From Sorghum bicolor (Eukaryota > Streptophyta > Magnoliopsida > Poales > Poaceae): a DNA stretch of 64,000 nucleotides. A program made the translations under genes and the position numbers. The notes under the pieces are model-generated. The model worked only from the letters and a program-made list of their open reading frames with translations. It did no database searches and had not been told where the DNA came from. The stretch is taken from positions 5,088,462 to 5,152,461 of the forward strand of contig NC_012878.2 in the NCBI RefSeq assembly GCF_000003195.3. Reading direction: 5' to 3'. Below, piece by piece: positions 23,786 through 36,036 of the stretch; the first letter of the stretch is position 1, and every line of letters starts with the position of its first letter.

Positions 23786-24060
23786 TAGGGATGAAAACGG
23801 ATCGGATACGGACGGATATCCCCGATATCATATTTGTTTTCATATTTCTGGTCGGATTCGGATTCGAATACGGATAATGTCAACCATGTCAGATAAGATA
23901 CAATTGGATATCAACATCATAAATATACAATTTAAGTATTCGGATACGGATATGGTATCGGATATTGAATATTCGGACTTAGATACAGCAGATCTAAACC
24001 CCTTGAAACGAATTCGGTCTTGAATACGGTCGGAAAATATCCGTACCGTTTTCATCCCTG
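23786..24060. mobile_element. hAT-type MITE, 275 bp; copies in all five array units
   Basis: Ends TAGGGATGAAAACGG and CCGTTTTCATCCCTG, flanked by the perfect 8 bp duplication GTTGCATG (23778-23785 and 24061-24068). The interior is rich in CGGATA/TATCCG strings. Other copies are at 27139, 30500, 33848 and 37203. Confidence 0.92.
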
Positions 24061-24265
24061 GTTGCATGAGGTGCGGTCTAGGGCAGGGGAAGGGGAATGG
24101 ATGAAGCTGGTTCGTGAGGAAAATCCCATAACTTGCCGTGGTTATGTTTATTATGACCCATCATGACATCAGCCAAAATGTTATGAATGTGGCAGGCTGA
24201 AATAGAGATCATTGCAGGTAAGCAATGTGTCCAAGAGGTGATAGAGTGCACTTAGGGGCACTAAT

Positions 24266-24287
24266 TAAGATCAGGAGGCATCAGGAA
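24266..24287 (+). promoter_or_regulatory. miR2118-type target site A, array copy 1
   Basis: AAGATCAGGAGGCATCAGGA core. The 14 bases GGAGGCATCAGGAA match the miRNA 5' half exactly; 18 of 22 overall by hand. It lies 5' of the unit's promoter-like block, so it would belong to a different or longer transcript. Confidence 0.6.
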
Positions 24288-24829
24288 CTAGAACCCCTAT
24301 GACTTGACCTGAAGTTGTAGGATGAGTCATACTGAATGGAGCCGCGGATGAGGACCCTGTCCTTGTCCAGATACTGTTGCAGCCTTGCCATTTGTTTAGA
24401 TCATTTTAATCCCCTCTAAATATAAAATTTATTGCCCTCTAAAATTGTTTTGTACTAGCAACCTACCTATATATTACTAGGAGGATGCCATGCCGACGGA
24501 GGCTACTGGCAATGGATTCGTGCACCCAACAATCGATCTTCTATTATTTAACTCCTCAGTATGTGTAACAACATTAATGCATCATCTATAGGTGAATATA
24601 CAGTAAATATAAGTGAAGTAGTGCACCCGAACTGTGACCAACATCCCATTGTTATGGCCTGAAACTGACCATCTCTAGTCTAGTTTCTGCAACCTCTTGT
24701 AGGTAATCTTACGAGCAAGTCGAAACCAATGAAAAATCATCAGTAAGTCATTGGTTGATTGAGAGAGATGGAAATTGTTGTGAAACTAACATCTCGAGTG
24801 ATGGAGATGGGACGCAGAATCTTTTCTTT

Positions 24830-24851
24830 ATGGGTTAGGAGACATCTGGAG
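24830..24851 (+). promoter_or_regulatory. Degraded miR2118-type site B, array copy 1
   Basis: GGGTTAGGAGACATCTGGAG, 14 of 22 matches by hand. It is in the position homologous to the sites of P1-P3, but the central GGAGGC has become GGAGAC, so cleavage may be weak. Confidence 0.45.
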
Positions 24852-25073
24852 TTAGATCACAGCATTGGGTTGAAGTCGATCACTGCAAAAAAACTAGACT
24901 GCGGATGGTGGCATATTGGACTGCAGTGGGTTGGCTAAAGACCACAGTAGGACATGGGCGTCGCACCCATAAGAAGTGGTGTCATGCCACCGGACCTCAC
25001 AAGCTCGTGTTCATGGGAGCTGCATTGCCTCTTGCATCTAGTGCGCAAGCTTCAAATTAACCAAGGACCTCAG

Positions 25074-25342
25074 CATGGACGAAGCTAGCGGTGGGGCTAG
25101 GGGGCTCTAGCCCCCCTACCGCTGCTGATTCAGTGGAGCTTCTAGTGTTTTTCTTCTAATTTTAGATACAAATTTATAAAGTAGGGTGGGCTGAGACCTT
25201 TATTTTTAGATATATTTTGTGAATTAATATATGACTACTTCAAGCTAATATATTTTTTTCTATTGTGAGAGTTTATAGTAAAGTTAGGTCGATGTAGCAA
25301 TTTTGTTCAGCCTCTCCTACAATTTTTTCTGGCTTCGTCCCT
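25074..25342. mobile_element. Mutator-like MITE, 269 bp, inside the PHAS-like unit
   Basis: Ends GGACGAAGCTAG and CTGGCTTCGTCC; 9 bp duplication GGACCTCAG at 25065-25073 and 25343-25351, as expected for Mutator-like elements. Copies at 28427, 31788 and 35136; lost from the fifth unit with its deletion. An internal GGGGGCTCTAGCCCCC palindrome lies near 25108. Confidence 0.88.
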
Positions 25343-25669
25343 GGACCTCAGTGACTTGATTTTTGTCCTAGATTGGTGAGAGGGAGGGATCTGGTGGGTT
25401 TAGATGGGTCAGCCTGAAAACTACTGCTTTGAGATCTCATGATAAATTTGATCGCCAAAGCTTTTGTAAGGCCGTTGCAGTTTTTGATTTTCTATAACGA
25501 TTCAGGTATGGCCAACTGTCTTCTCTAGAGGACATGTTTACCTGCTATTCTCATGGTCATGTTTCATGCAGATGCAGTTCCAATCCATGCATGTCCTTTT
25601 TCCTTTTTTTTAATTTCATCCAAATAGGTTTTGGCTTTTGCATTTAATTACTGGCTGTATTATTTGCTA

Positions 25670-25784
25670 CTCCCTCGATTCCAAATTAAAAGACATTTTG
25701 AATTGTTTAGTTAGACACTAGAGATGTCGTAAAAGTAATGTATCTAGAGAATACAAAATATCTTATAATTTGGAATGGAGGGAT
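25670..25784. mobile_element. Stowaway MITE; copies in all five array units
   Basis: CTCCCTCGATTCCAAATTA start and TAATTTGGAATGGAGGGA end, flanked by TA on the left; the right border is approximate. Other copies start at 29023, 32383, 35732 and 37907. Confidence 0.85.
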
Positions 25785-27618
25785 TAGTTATTAAAATTGA
25801 TAGCAGGTCATTCTAACTGGGCATCTAATTAAGTTGCAAGATGGTGTGGTTGAAATCGATGGTTGTGGTAGCTCCTGATCACACGCCTGTTTTGAGATCT
25901 GAAATGAACTAGCGTACTTAACAGTAGTACTAGTCATATTTAACTCTCTCTCTCTCTCTCTCTCTCTCTCCGGCAACCAAGCGAGAGCAGCAGCGGTAGC
26001 CACGAGCGTCAGGTTCTCGATGATGTTTTCACTTGCAATTGGATCTGTTGCTTCATGCAGGGCCGTGAGTGCTCTCTCTCGCTCTTTGTTTCATTTTTTC
26101 TTCTAGGTGCTTTCTTAGGGCCCGTTCGTTTCTCACGGAATGGAGACCTGGAATGATTTCAGCCAGAAACATTATGTAAATTTATACTATTTTTGATCGT
26201 CTGAAATGAATCCATCGGGAACAAAGGCTAAACGAACGAGCCCTTAGTAATCACTCTCATGGTTAGCTGATCTGAGATCTGAGAGGTTATATTATGTGAA
26301 TCCATTTTAATTAGTCCCTCTATAACCTTTTTTCATGTTTGCCTTCTGAAGAATCATCATACGGAGTGAAGAAAGCTAGATGCATGCTACATTATTGCAT
26401 TGGGCAAAATTATGGGAATAAAAAAATAATGATGCTACATTACCTGGCGAATGCTTGGACAGATGTGAGATGTATTGGCCAGTTATGGAAAAAAAATAAT
26501 GATGCTGTTATGAAGCACTATATACATAACTTGTTCTCTTATTAAGAACGACCATTTCCAATGACCCATCATGTCATTCGAGGAATACAGATTTTTGTGC
26601 TTTGCATGCTGGTGGCCACTAACCGATTGATCGAAGGTGCTTTTTGGTTCCACACTCTGTGGGAATAGTAATGCTAATGTAATAAGGTAGCGCTGCAATC
26701 TGTTACTACAGTTTAAGGAAAAAAAACTGAATTGATTTGGTTGCCTCCTGTAATGCTTGGAGCTGTTAGCTAGTCAAAACATAGAGTCCAATACATAAGT
26801 ATCCCACAATCACCAGCGAGGATGCAGCAGAAGACACATGCTGGAGTTTCTGATGGCAGTGGTTGCAGTGTCGCTAGTTAAGACCGCTACAATTCAGGCG
26901 CTCCTTAGAGAAGCTCAACGTACGTGGTCAGGAAGCCGTGCACCACCCCCAACAAGGAGGAAGGATGGAGCAGAGACATTCCTGGCGCAGACAGAGAAGT
27001 GGCACATCAGTATAGATGCCAGAGATGCGAGAGAATCATGATGACTTGAGCTAGGGTTGTGGTCCAGCACACGTCAAGGGGCCGTGGCGTGTAGTCCAGC
27101 GGAGAGGAAGCGGCGAGGGAATCATGATGAGTTGCATGTAGGGATGAAAACGGATCGGATACGGACGGATATCCCCGATATCATATTTGTTTTCATATTT
27201 CTGGTCGGATTCGGATTCGAATACGGATAATGTCAACCATGTCAGATAAGATACAATTGGATATCAACATCATAAATATACAATTTAAGTATTCGGATAC
27301 GGATATGGTATCGGATATTGAATATTCGGACTTAGATACAGCAGATCTAAACCCCTTGAAACGAATTCGGTCTTGAATACGGTCGGAAAATATCCGTACC
27401 GTTTTCATCCCTGGTTGCATGAGGTGCGGTCTAGGGCAGGGGAAGGGGAATGGATGAAGCTGGTTCGTGAGGAAAATCCCATAACTTGCCGTGGTTATGT
27501 TTATTATGACCCATCATGACATCAGCCAAAATGTTATGAATGTGGCAGGCTGAAATAGAGATCATTGCAGGTAAGCAATGTGTCCAAGAGGTGATAGAGT
27601 GCACTTAGGGGCACTAAT

Positions 27619-27640
27619 TAAGATCAGGAGGCATCAGGAA
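27619..27640 (+). promoter_or_regulatory. miR2118-type target site A, array copy 2
   Basis: Identical to the site at 24266-24287. Confidence 0.6.
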
Positions 27641-27952
27641 CTAGAACCCCTATGACTTGACCTGAAGTTGTAGGATGAGTCATACTGAATGGAGCCGCGG
27701 ATGAGGACCCTGTCCTTGTCCAGATACTGTTGCAGCCTTGCCATTTGTTTAGATCATTTTAATCCCCTCTAAATATAAAATTTATTGCCCTCTAAAATTG
27801 TTTTGTACTAGCAACCTACCTATATATTACTAGGAGGATGCCATGCCGACGGAGGCTACTGGCAATGGATTCGTGCACCCAACAATCGATCTTCTATTAT
27901 TTAACTCCTCAGTATGTGTAACAACATTAATGCATCATCTATAGGTGAATAT

Positions 27953-28853
27953 ACAGTAAATATAAGTGAAGTAGTGCACCCGAACTGTGACCAACATCCC
28001 ATTGTTATGGCCTGAAACTGACCATCTCTAGTCTAGTTTCTGCAACCTCTTGTAGGTAATCTTACGAGCAAGTCGAAACCAATGAAAAATCATCAGTAAG
28101 TCATTGGTTGATTGAGAGAGATGGAAATTGTTGTGAAACTAACATCTCGAGTGATGGAGATGGGACGTAGAATCTTTTCTTTATGGGTTAGGAGACATCT
28201 GGAGTTAGATCACAGCATTGGGTTGAAGTCGATCACTGCAAAAAAACTAGACTGCGGATGGTGGCATATTGGACTGCAGTGGGTTGGCTAAAGACCACAG
28301 TAGGACATGGGCGTCGCACCCATAAGAAGTGGTGTCATGCCACCGGACCTCACAAGCTCGTGTTCATGGGAGCTGCATTGCCTCTTGCATCTAGTGCGCA
28401 AGCTTCAAATTAACCAAGGACCTCAGCATGGACGAAGCTAGCGGTGGGGCTAGGGGGCTCTAGCCCCCCTACCGCTGCTGATTCAGTGGAGCTTCTAGTG
28501 TTTTTCTTCTAATTTTAGATACAAATTTATAAAGTAGGGTGGGCTGAGACCTTTATTTTTAGATATATTTTGTGAATTAATATATGACTACTTCAAGCTA
28601 ATATATTTTTTTCTATTGTGAGAGTTTATAGTAAAGTTAGGTCGATGTAGCAATTTTGTTCAGCCTCTCCTACAATTTTTTCTGGCTTCGTCCCTGGACC
28701 TCAGTGACTTGATTTTTGTCCTAGATTGGTGAGAGGGAGGGATCTGGTGGGTTTAGATGGGTCAGCCTGAAAACTACTGCTTTGAGATCTCATGATAAAT
28801 TTGATCGCCAAAGCTTTTGTAAGGCCGTTGCAGTTTTTGATTTTCTATAACGA
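27953..28853 (+). ncRNA. PHAS-like unit P4, array copy 2
   Basis: Near-identical duplicate of the unit at 24600-25500; promoter-like block at 27993-28015. Confidence 0.57.
28183..28204 (+). promoter_or_regulatory. Degraded miR2118-type site B, array copy 2
   Basis: Same sequence as the site at 24830-24851. Confidence 0.45.
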
Positions 28854-29294
28854 TTCAGGTATGGCCAACTGTCTTCTCTAGAGGACATGTTTACCTGCTA
28901 TTCTCATGGTCATGTTTCATGCAGATGCAGTTCCAATCCATGCATGTCCTTTTTCCTTTTTTTTAATTTCATCCAAATAGGTTTTGGCTTTTGCATTTAA
29001 TTACTGGCTGTATTATTTGCTACTCCCTCGATTCCAAATTAAAAGACATTTTGAATTGTTTAGTTAGACACTAGAGATGTCGTAAAAGTAATGTATCTAG
29101 AGAATACAAAATATCTTATAATTTGGAATGGAGGGATTAGTTATTAAAATTGATAGCAGGTCATTCTAACTGGGCATCTAATTAAGTTGCAAGATGGTGT
29201 GGTTGAAATCGATGGTTGTGGTAGCTCCTGATCACACGCCTGTTTTGAGATCTGAAATGAACTAGCGTACTTAACAGTAGTACTAGTCATATTT

Positions 29295-29333
<39 letters not shown>

Positions 29334-30979
29334 GCAACCAAGCGAGAGCAGCAGCGGTAGCCACGAGCGTCAGGTTCTCGATGATGTTTTCACTTGCAAT
29401 TGGATCTGTTGCTTCATGCAGGGCCGTGAGTGCTCTCTCTCGCTCTTTGTTTCATTTTTTCTTCTAGGTGCTTTCTTAGGGCCCGTTCGTTTCTCACGGA
29501 ATGGAGACCTGGAATGATTTCAGCCAGAAACATTATGTAAATTTATACTATTTTTGATCGTCTGAAATGAATCCATCGGGAACAAAGGCTAAACGAACGA
29601 GCCCTTAGTAATCACTCTCATGGTTAGCTGATCTGAGATCTGAGAGGTTATATTATGTGAATCCATTTTAATTAGTCCCTCTATAACCTTTTTTCATGTT
29701 TGCCTTCTGAAGAATCATCATACGGAGTGAAGAAAGCTAGATGCATGCTACATTATTGCATTGGGCAAAATTATGGGAATAAAAAAATAATGATGCTACA
29801 TTACCTGGCGAATGCTTGGACAGATGTGAGATGTATTGGCCAGTTATGGAAAAAAAATAATGATGCTGTTATGAAGCACTATATACATAACTTGTTCTCT
29901 TATTAAGAACGACCATTTCCAATGACCCATCATGTCATTCGAGGAATACAGATTTTTGTGCTTTGCATGCTGGTGGCCACTAACCGATTGATCGAAGGTG
30001 CTTTTTGGTTCCACACTCTGTGGGAATAGTAATGCTAATGTAATAAGGTAGCGCTGCAATCTGTTACTACAGTTTAAGGAAAAAAAACTGAATTGATTTG
30101 GTTGCCTCCTGTAATGCTTGGAGCTGTTAGCTAGTCAAAACATAGAGTCCAATACATAAGTATCCCACAATCACCAGCGAGGATGCAGCAGAAGACACAT
30201 GCTGGAGTTTCTGATGGCAGTGGTTGCAGTGTCGCTAGTTAAGACCGCTACAATTCAGGCGCTCCTTAGAGAAGCTCAACGTACGTGGTCAGGAAGCCGT
30301 GCACCACCCCCAACAAGGAGGAAGGATGGAGCAGAGACATTCCTGGCGCAGACAGAGAAGTGGCACATCAGTATAGATGCCAGAGATGCGAGAGAATCAT
30401 GATGACTTGAGCTAGGGTTGTGGTCCAGCACACGTCAAGGGGCCGTGGCGTGTAGTCCAGCGGAGAGGAAGCGGCGAGGGAATCATGATGAGTTGCATGT
30501 AGGGATGAAAACGGATCGGATACGGACGGATATCCCCGATATCATATTTGTTTTCATATTTCTGGTCGGATTCGGATTCGAATACGGATAATGTCAACCA
30601 TGTCAGATAAGATACAATTGGATATCAACATCATAAATATACAATTTAAGTATTCGGATACGGATATGGTATCGGATATTGAATATTCGGACTTAGATAC
30701 AGCAGATCTAAACCCCTTGAAACGAATTCGGTCTTGAATACGGTCGGAAAATATCCGTACCGTTTTCATCCCTGGTTGCATGAGGTGCGGTCTAGGGCAG
30801 GGGAAGGGGAATGGATGAAGCTGGTTCGTGAGGAAAATCCCATAACTTGCCGTGGTTATGTTTATTATGACCCATCATGACATCAGCCAAAATGTTATGA
30901 ATGTGGCAGGCTGAAATAGAGATCATTGCAGGTAAGCAATGTGTCCAAGAGGTGATAGAGTGCACTTAGGGGCACTAAT

Positions 30980-31001
30980 TAAGATCAGGAGGCATCAGGA
31001 A
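30980..31001 (+). promoter_or_regulatory. miR2118-type target site A, array copy 3
   Basis: Identical to the site at 24266-24287. Confidence 0.6.
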
Positions 31002-31313
31002 CTAGAACCCCTATGACTTGACCTGAAGTTGTAGGATGAGTCATACTGAATGGAGCCGCGGATGAGGACCCTGTCCTTGTCCAGATACTGTTGCAGCCTT
31101 GCCATTTGTTTAGATCATTTTAATCCCCTCTAAATATAAAATTTATTGCCCTCTAAAATTGTTTTGTACTAGCAACCTACCTATATATTACTAGGAGGAT
31201 GCCATGCCGACGGAGGCTACTGGCAATGGATTCGTGCACCCAACAATCGATCTTCTATTATTTAACTCCTCAGTATGTGTAACAACATTAATGCATCATC
31301 TATAGGTGAATAT

Positions 31314-32214
31314 ACAGTAAATATAAGTGAAGTAGTGCACCCGAACTGTGACCAACATCCCATTGTTATGGCCTGAAACTGACCATCTCTAGTCTAGTTT
31401 CTGCAACCTCTTGTAGGTAATCTTACGAGCAAGTCGAAACCAATGAAAAATCATCAGTAAGTCATTGGTTGATTGAGAGAGATGGAAATTGTTGTGAAAC
31501 TAACATCTCGAGTGATGGAGATGGGACGCAGAATCTTTTCTTTATGGGTTAGGAGACATCTGGAGTTAGATCACAGCATTGGGTTGAAGTCGATCACTGC
31601 AAAAAAACTAGACTGCGGATGGTGGCATATTGGACTGCAGTGGGTTGGCTAAAGACCACAGTAGGACATGGGCGTCGCACCCATAAGAAGTGGTGTCATG
31701 CCACCGGACCTCACAAGCTCGTGTTCATGGGAGCTGCATTGCCTCTTGCATCTAGTGCGCAAGCTTCAAATTAACCAAGGACCTCAGCATGGACGAAGCT
31801 AGCGGTGGGGCTAGGGGGCTCTAGCCCCCCTACCGCTGCTGATTCAGTGGAGCTTCTAGTGTTTTTCTTCTAATTTTATATACAAATTTATAAAGTAGGG
31901 TGGGCTGAGACCTTTATTTTTAGATATATTTTGTGAATTAATATATGACTACTTCAAGCTAATATATTTTTTTCTATTGTGAGAGTTTATAGTAAAGTTA
32001 GGTCGATGTAGCAATTTTGTTCAGCCTCTCCTACAATTTTTTCTGGCTTCGTCCCTGGACCTCAGTGACTTGATTTTTGTCCTAGATTGGTGAGAGGGAG
32101 GGATCTGGTGGGTTTAGATGGGTCAGCCTGAAAACTACTGCTTTGAGATCTCATGATAAATTTGATCGCCAAAGCTTTTGTAAGGCCGTTGCAGTTTTTG
32201 ATTTTCTATAACGA
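31314..32214 (+). ncRNA. PHAS-like unit P4, array copy 3
   Basis: Near-identical duplicate of the unit at 24600-25500; promoter-like block at 31354-31376. Confidence 0.57.
31544..31565 (+). promoter_or_regulatory. Degraded miR2118-type site B, array copy 3
   Basis: Same sequence as the site at 24830-24851. Confidence 0.45.
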
Positions 32215-34327
32215 TTCAGGTATGGCCAACTGTCTTCTCTAGAGGACATGTTTACCTGCTATTCTCATGGTCATGTTTCATGCAGATGCAGTTCCAATCC
32301 ATGCATGTCCTTTTTCCTTTTTTTAATTTCATGCAAATAGGTTTTGGCTTTTGCATTTAATTACTGGCTGTATTATTTGCTACTCCCTCGATTCCAAATT
32401 AAAAGACATTTTGAATTGTTTAGTTAGACACTAGAGATGTCGTAAAAGTAATGTATCTAGAGAATACAAAATATCTTATAATTTGGAATGGAGGGATGAG
32501 TTATTAAAATTGATAGCAGGTCATTCTAACTGGGCATCTAATTAAGTTGCAAGATGGTGTGGTTGAAATCGATGGTTGTGGTAGCTCCTGATCACACGCC
32601 TGTTTTGAGATCTGAAATGAACTAGCGTACTTAACAGTAGTACTAGTCATATTTAACTCTCTCTCTCTCTCTCTCTCTCCGGCAACCAAGCGAGAGCAGC
32701 AGCGGTAGCCACGAGCGTCAGGTTCTCGATGATGTTTTCACTTGCAATTGGATCTGTTGCTTCATGCAGGGCCGTGAGTGCTCTCTCTCGCTCTTTGTTT
32801 CATTTTTTCTTCTAGGTGCTTTCTTAGGGCCCGTTCGTTTCTCACGGAATGGAGACCTGGAATGATTTCAGCCAGAAACATTATGTAAATTTATACTATT
32901 TTTGATCGTCTGAAATGAATCCATCGGGAACAAAGGCTAAACGAACGAGCCCTTAGTAATCACTCTCATGGTTAGCTGATCTGAGATCTGAGAGGTTATA
33001 TTATATGAATCCATTTTAATTAGTCCCTCTATAACCTTTTTTCATGTTTGCCTTCTGAAGAATCATCATACGGAGTGAAGAAAGCTAGATGCATGCTACA
33101 TTATTGCATTGGGCAAAATTATGGGAATAAAAAAATAATGATGCTACATTACCTGGCGAATGCTTGGACAGATGTGAGATGTATTGGCCAGTTATGGAAA
33201 AAAAATAATGATGCTGTTATGAAGCACTATATACATAACTTGTTCTCTTATTAAGAACGACCATTTCCAATGACCCATCATGTCATTCGAGGAATACAGA
33301 TTTTTGTGCTTTGCATGCTGGTGGCCACTAACCGATTGATCGAAGGTGCTTTTTGGTTCCACACTCTGTGGGAATAGTAATGCTAATGTAATAAGGTAGC
33401 GCTGCAATCTGTTACTACAGTTTAAGGAAAAAAAACTGAATTGATTTGGTTGCCTCCTGTAATGCTTGGAGCTGTTAGCTAGTCAAAACATAGAGTCCAA
33501 TACATAAGTATCCCACAATCACCAGCGAGGATGCAGCAGAAGACACATGCTGGAGTTTCTGATGGCAGTGGTTGCAGTGTCGCTAGTTAAGACCGCTACA
33601 ATTCAGGCGCTCCTTAGAGAAGCTCAACGTACGTGGTCAGGAAGCCGTGCACCACCCCCAACAAGGAGGAAGGATGGAGCAGAGACATTGCTGGCGCAGA
33701 CAGAGAAGTGGCACATCAGTATAGATGCCAGAGATGCGAGAGAATCATGATGACTTGAGCTAGGGTTGTGGTCCAGCACACGTCAAGGGGCCGTGGCGTG
33801 TAGTCCAGCGGAGAGGAAGCGGCGAGGGAATCATGATGAGTTGCATGTAGGGATGAAAACGGATCGGATACGGACGGATATCCCCGATATCATATTTGTT
33901 TTCATATTTCTGGTCGGATTCGGATTCGAATACGGATAATGTCAACCATGTCAGATAAGATACAATTGGATATCAACATCATAAATATACAATTTAAGTA
34001 TTCGGATACGGATATGGTATCGGATATTGAATATTCGGACTTAGATACAGCAGATCTAAACCCCTTGAAACGAATTCGGTCTTGAATACGGTCGGAAAAT
34101 ATCCGTACCGTTTTCATCCCTGGTTGCATGAGGTGCGGTCTAGGGCAGGGGAAGGGGAATGGATGAAGCTGGTTCGTGAGGAAAATCCCATAACTTGCCG
34201 TGGTTATGTTTATTATGACCCATCATGACATCAGCCAAAATGTTATGAATGTGGCAGGCTGAAATAGAGATCATTGCAGGTAAGCAATGTGTCCAAGAGG
34301 TGATAGAGTGCACTTAGGGGCACTAAT

Positions 34328-34349
34328 TAAGATCAGGAGGCATCAGGAA
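34328..34349 (+). promoter_or_regulatory. miR2118-type target site A, array copy 4
   Basis: Identical to the site at 24266-24287. Confidence 0.6.
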
Positions 34350-34661
34350 CTAGAACCCCTATGACTTGACCTGAAGTTGTAGGATGAGTCATACTGAATG
34401 GAGCCGCGGATGAGGACCCTGTCCTTGTCCAGATACTGTTGCAGCCTTGCCATTTGTTTAGATCATTTTAATCCCCTCTAAATATAAAATTTATTGCCCT
34501 CTAAAATTGTTTTGTACTAGCAACCTACCTATATATTACTAGGAGGATGCCATGCCGACGGAGGCTACTGGCAATGGATTCGTGCACCCAACAATCGATC
34601 TTCTATTATTTAACTCCTCAGTATGTGTAACAACATTAATGCATCATCTATAGGTGAATAT

Positions 34662-35562
34662 ACAGTAAATATAAGTGAAGTAGTGCACCCGAACTGTGAC
34701 CAACATCCCATTGTTATGGCCTGAAACTGACCATCTCTAGTCTAGTTTCTGCAACCTCTTGTAGGTAATCTTACGAGCAAGTCGAAACCAATGAAAAATC
34801 ATCAGTAAGTCATTGGTTGATTGAGAGAGATGGAAATTGTTGTGAAACTAACATCTCGAGTGATGGAGATGGGACGTAGAATCTTTTCTTTATGGGTTAG
34901 GAGACATCTGGAGTTAGATCACAGCATTGGGTTGAAGTCGATCACTGCAAAAAAACTAGACTGCGGATGGTGGCATATTGGACTGCAGTGGGTTGGCTAA
35001 AGACCACAGTAGGACATGGGCGTCGCACCCATAAGAAGTGGTGTCATGCCACCGGACCTCACAAGCTCGTGTTCATGGGAGCTGCATTGCCTCTTGCATC
35101 TAGTGCGCAAGCTTCAAATTAACCAAGGACCTCAGCATGGACGAAGCTAGCGGTGGGGCTAGGGGGCTCTAGCCCCCCTACCGCTGCTGATTCAGTGGAG
35201 CTTCTAGTGTTTTTCTTCTAATTTTAGATACAAATTTATAAAGTAGGGTGGGCTGAGACCTTTATTTTTAGATATATTTTGTGAATTAATATATGACTAC
35301 TTCAAGCTAATATATTTTTTTCTATTGTGAGAGTTTATAGTAAAGTTAGGTCGATGTAGCAATTTTGTTCAGCCTCTCCTACAATTTTTTCTGGCTTCGT
35401 CCCTGGACCTCAGTGACTTGATTTTTGTCCTAGATTGGTGAGAGGGAGGGATCTGGTGGGTTTAGATGGGTCAGCCTGAAAACTACTGCTTTGAGATCTC
35501 ATGATAAATTTGATCGCCAAAGCTTTTGTAAGGCCGTTGCAGTTTTTGATTTTCTATAACGA
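34662..35562 (+). ncRNA. PHAS-like unit P4, array copy 4
   Basis: Near-identical duplicate of the unit at 24600-25500; promoter-like block at 34702-34724. Confidence 0.57.
34892..34913 (+). promoter_or_regulatory. Degraded miR2118-type site B, array copy 4
   Basis: Same sequence as the site at 24830-24851. Confidence 0.45.
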
Positions 35563-36003
35563 TTCAGGTATGGCCAACTGTCTTCTCTAGAGGACATGTT
35601 TACCTGCTATTCTCATGGTCATGTTTCATGCAGATGCAGTTCCAATCCATGCATGTCCTTTTTCCTTTTTTTTAATTTCATCCAAATAGGTTTTGGCTTT
35701 TGCATTTAATTACTGGCTGTATTATTTGCTACTCCCTCGATTCCAAATTAAAAGACATTTTGAATTGTTTAGTTAGACACTAGAGATGTCGTAAAAGTAA
35801 TGTATCTAGAGAATACAAAATATCTTATAATTTGGAATGGAGGGATTAGTTATTAAAATTGATAGCAGGTCATTCTAACTGGGCATCTAATTAAGTTGCA
35901 AGATGGTGTGGTTGAAATCGATGGTTGTGGTAGCTCCTGATCACACGCCTGTTTTGAGATCTGAAATGAACTAGCGTACTTAACAGTAGTACTAGTCATA
36001 TTT

Positions 36004-36005
<2 letters not shown>

Positions 36006-36036
<31 letters not shown>

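Larger units (their letters stand above)
24600..25500 (+). ncRNA. PHAS-like unit P4, array copy 1
   Basis: Promoter-like CAACATCCCATTGTTATGGC is at 24640-24659, with the TTTAAGG core altered. The leader TTGTGAAACTAACATCTCGA is at about 24779-24798 and the weaker site B at 24830-24851. The body aligns with P1-P3 (GCCACCGGACCTCACAAGCT) but is interrupted by a Mutator-like MITE at 25074-25342, after which similarity to P3 resumes (TGACTTGATTTTTG). Confidence 0.58.
22563..25943 (+). repeat. Tandem array copy 1
   Basis: Has the longest left CT tract (22563-22617). It carries the G variant at the GACATTGCTGG position and the C variant in GGGACGCAGAATC. The repeated short frames in it (for example 22986-23192, 68 codons) are conserved between copies only because the DNA is. 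Confidence 0.93.
25944..29296 (+). repeat. Tandem array copy 2
   Basis: CT tract 25944-25970. It carries the C variant in GACATTCCTGG and the T variant in GGGACGTAGAATC, with the same MITE content as copy 1. Confidence 0.93.
29297..32656 (+). repeat. Tandem array copy 3
   Basis: CT tract 29297-29330. It shares GACATTCCTGG with copy 2 but GGGACGCAGAATC with copy 1. Private changes include TTTTATATACAAAT near 31877 and TTCATGCAAATAG near 32330. Confidence 0.93.
32657..36005 (+). repeat. Tandem array copy 4
   Basis: CT tract 32657-32679, the shortest. It shares GACATTGCTGG with copies 1 and 5 but GGGACGTAGAATC with copy 2; private ATATGAATCC near 33003. Confidence 0.93.
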
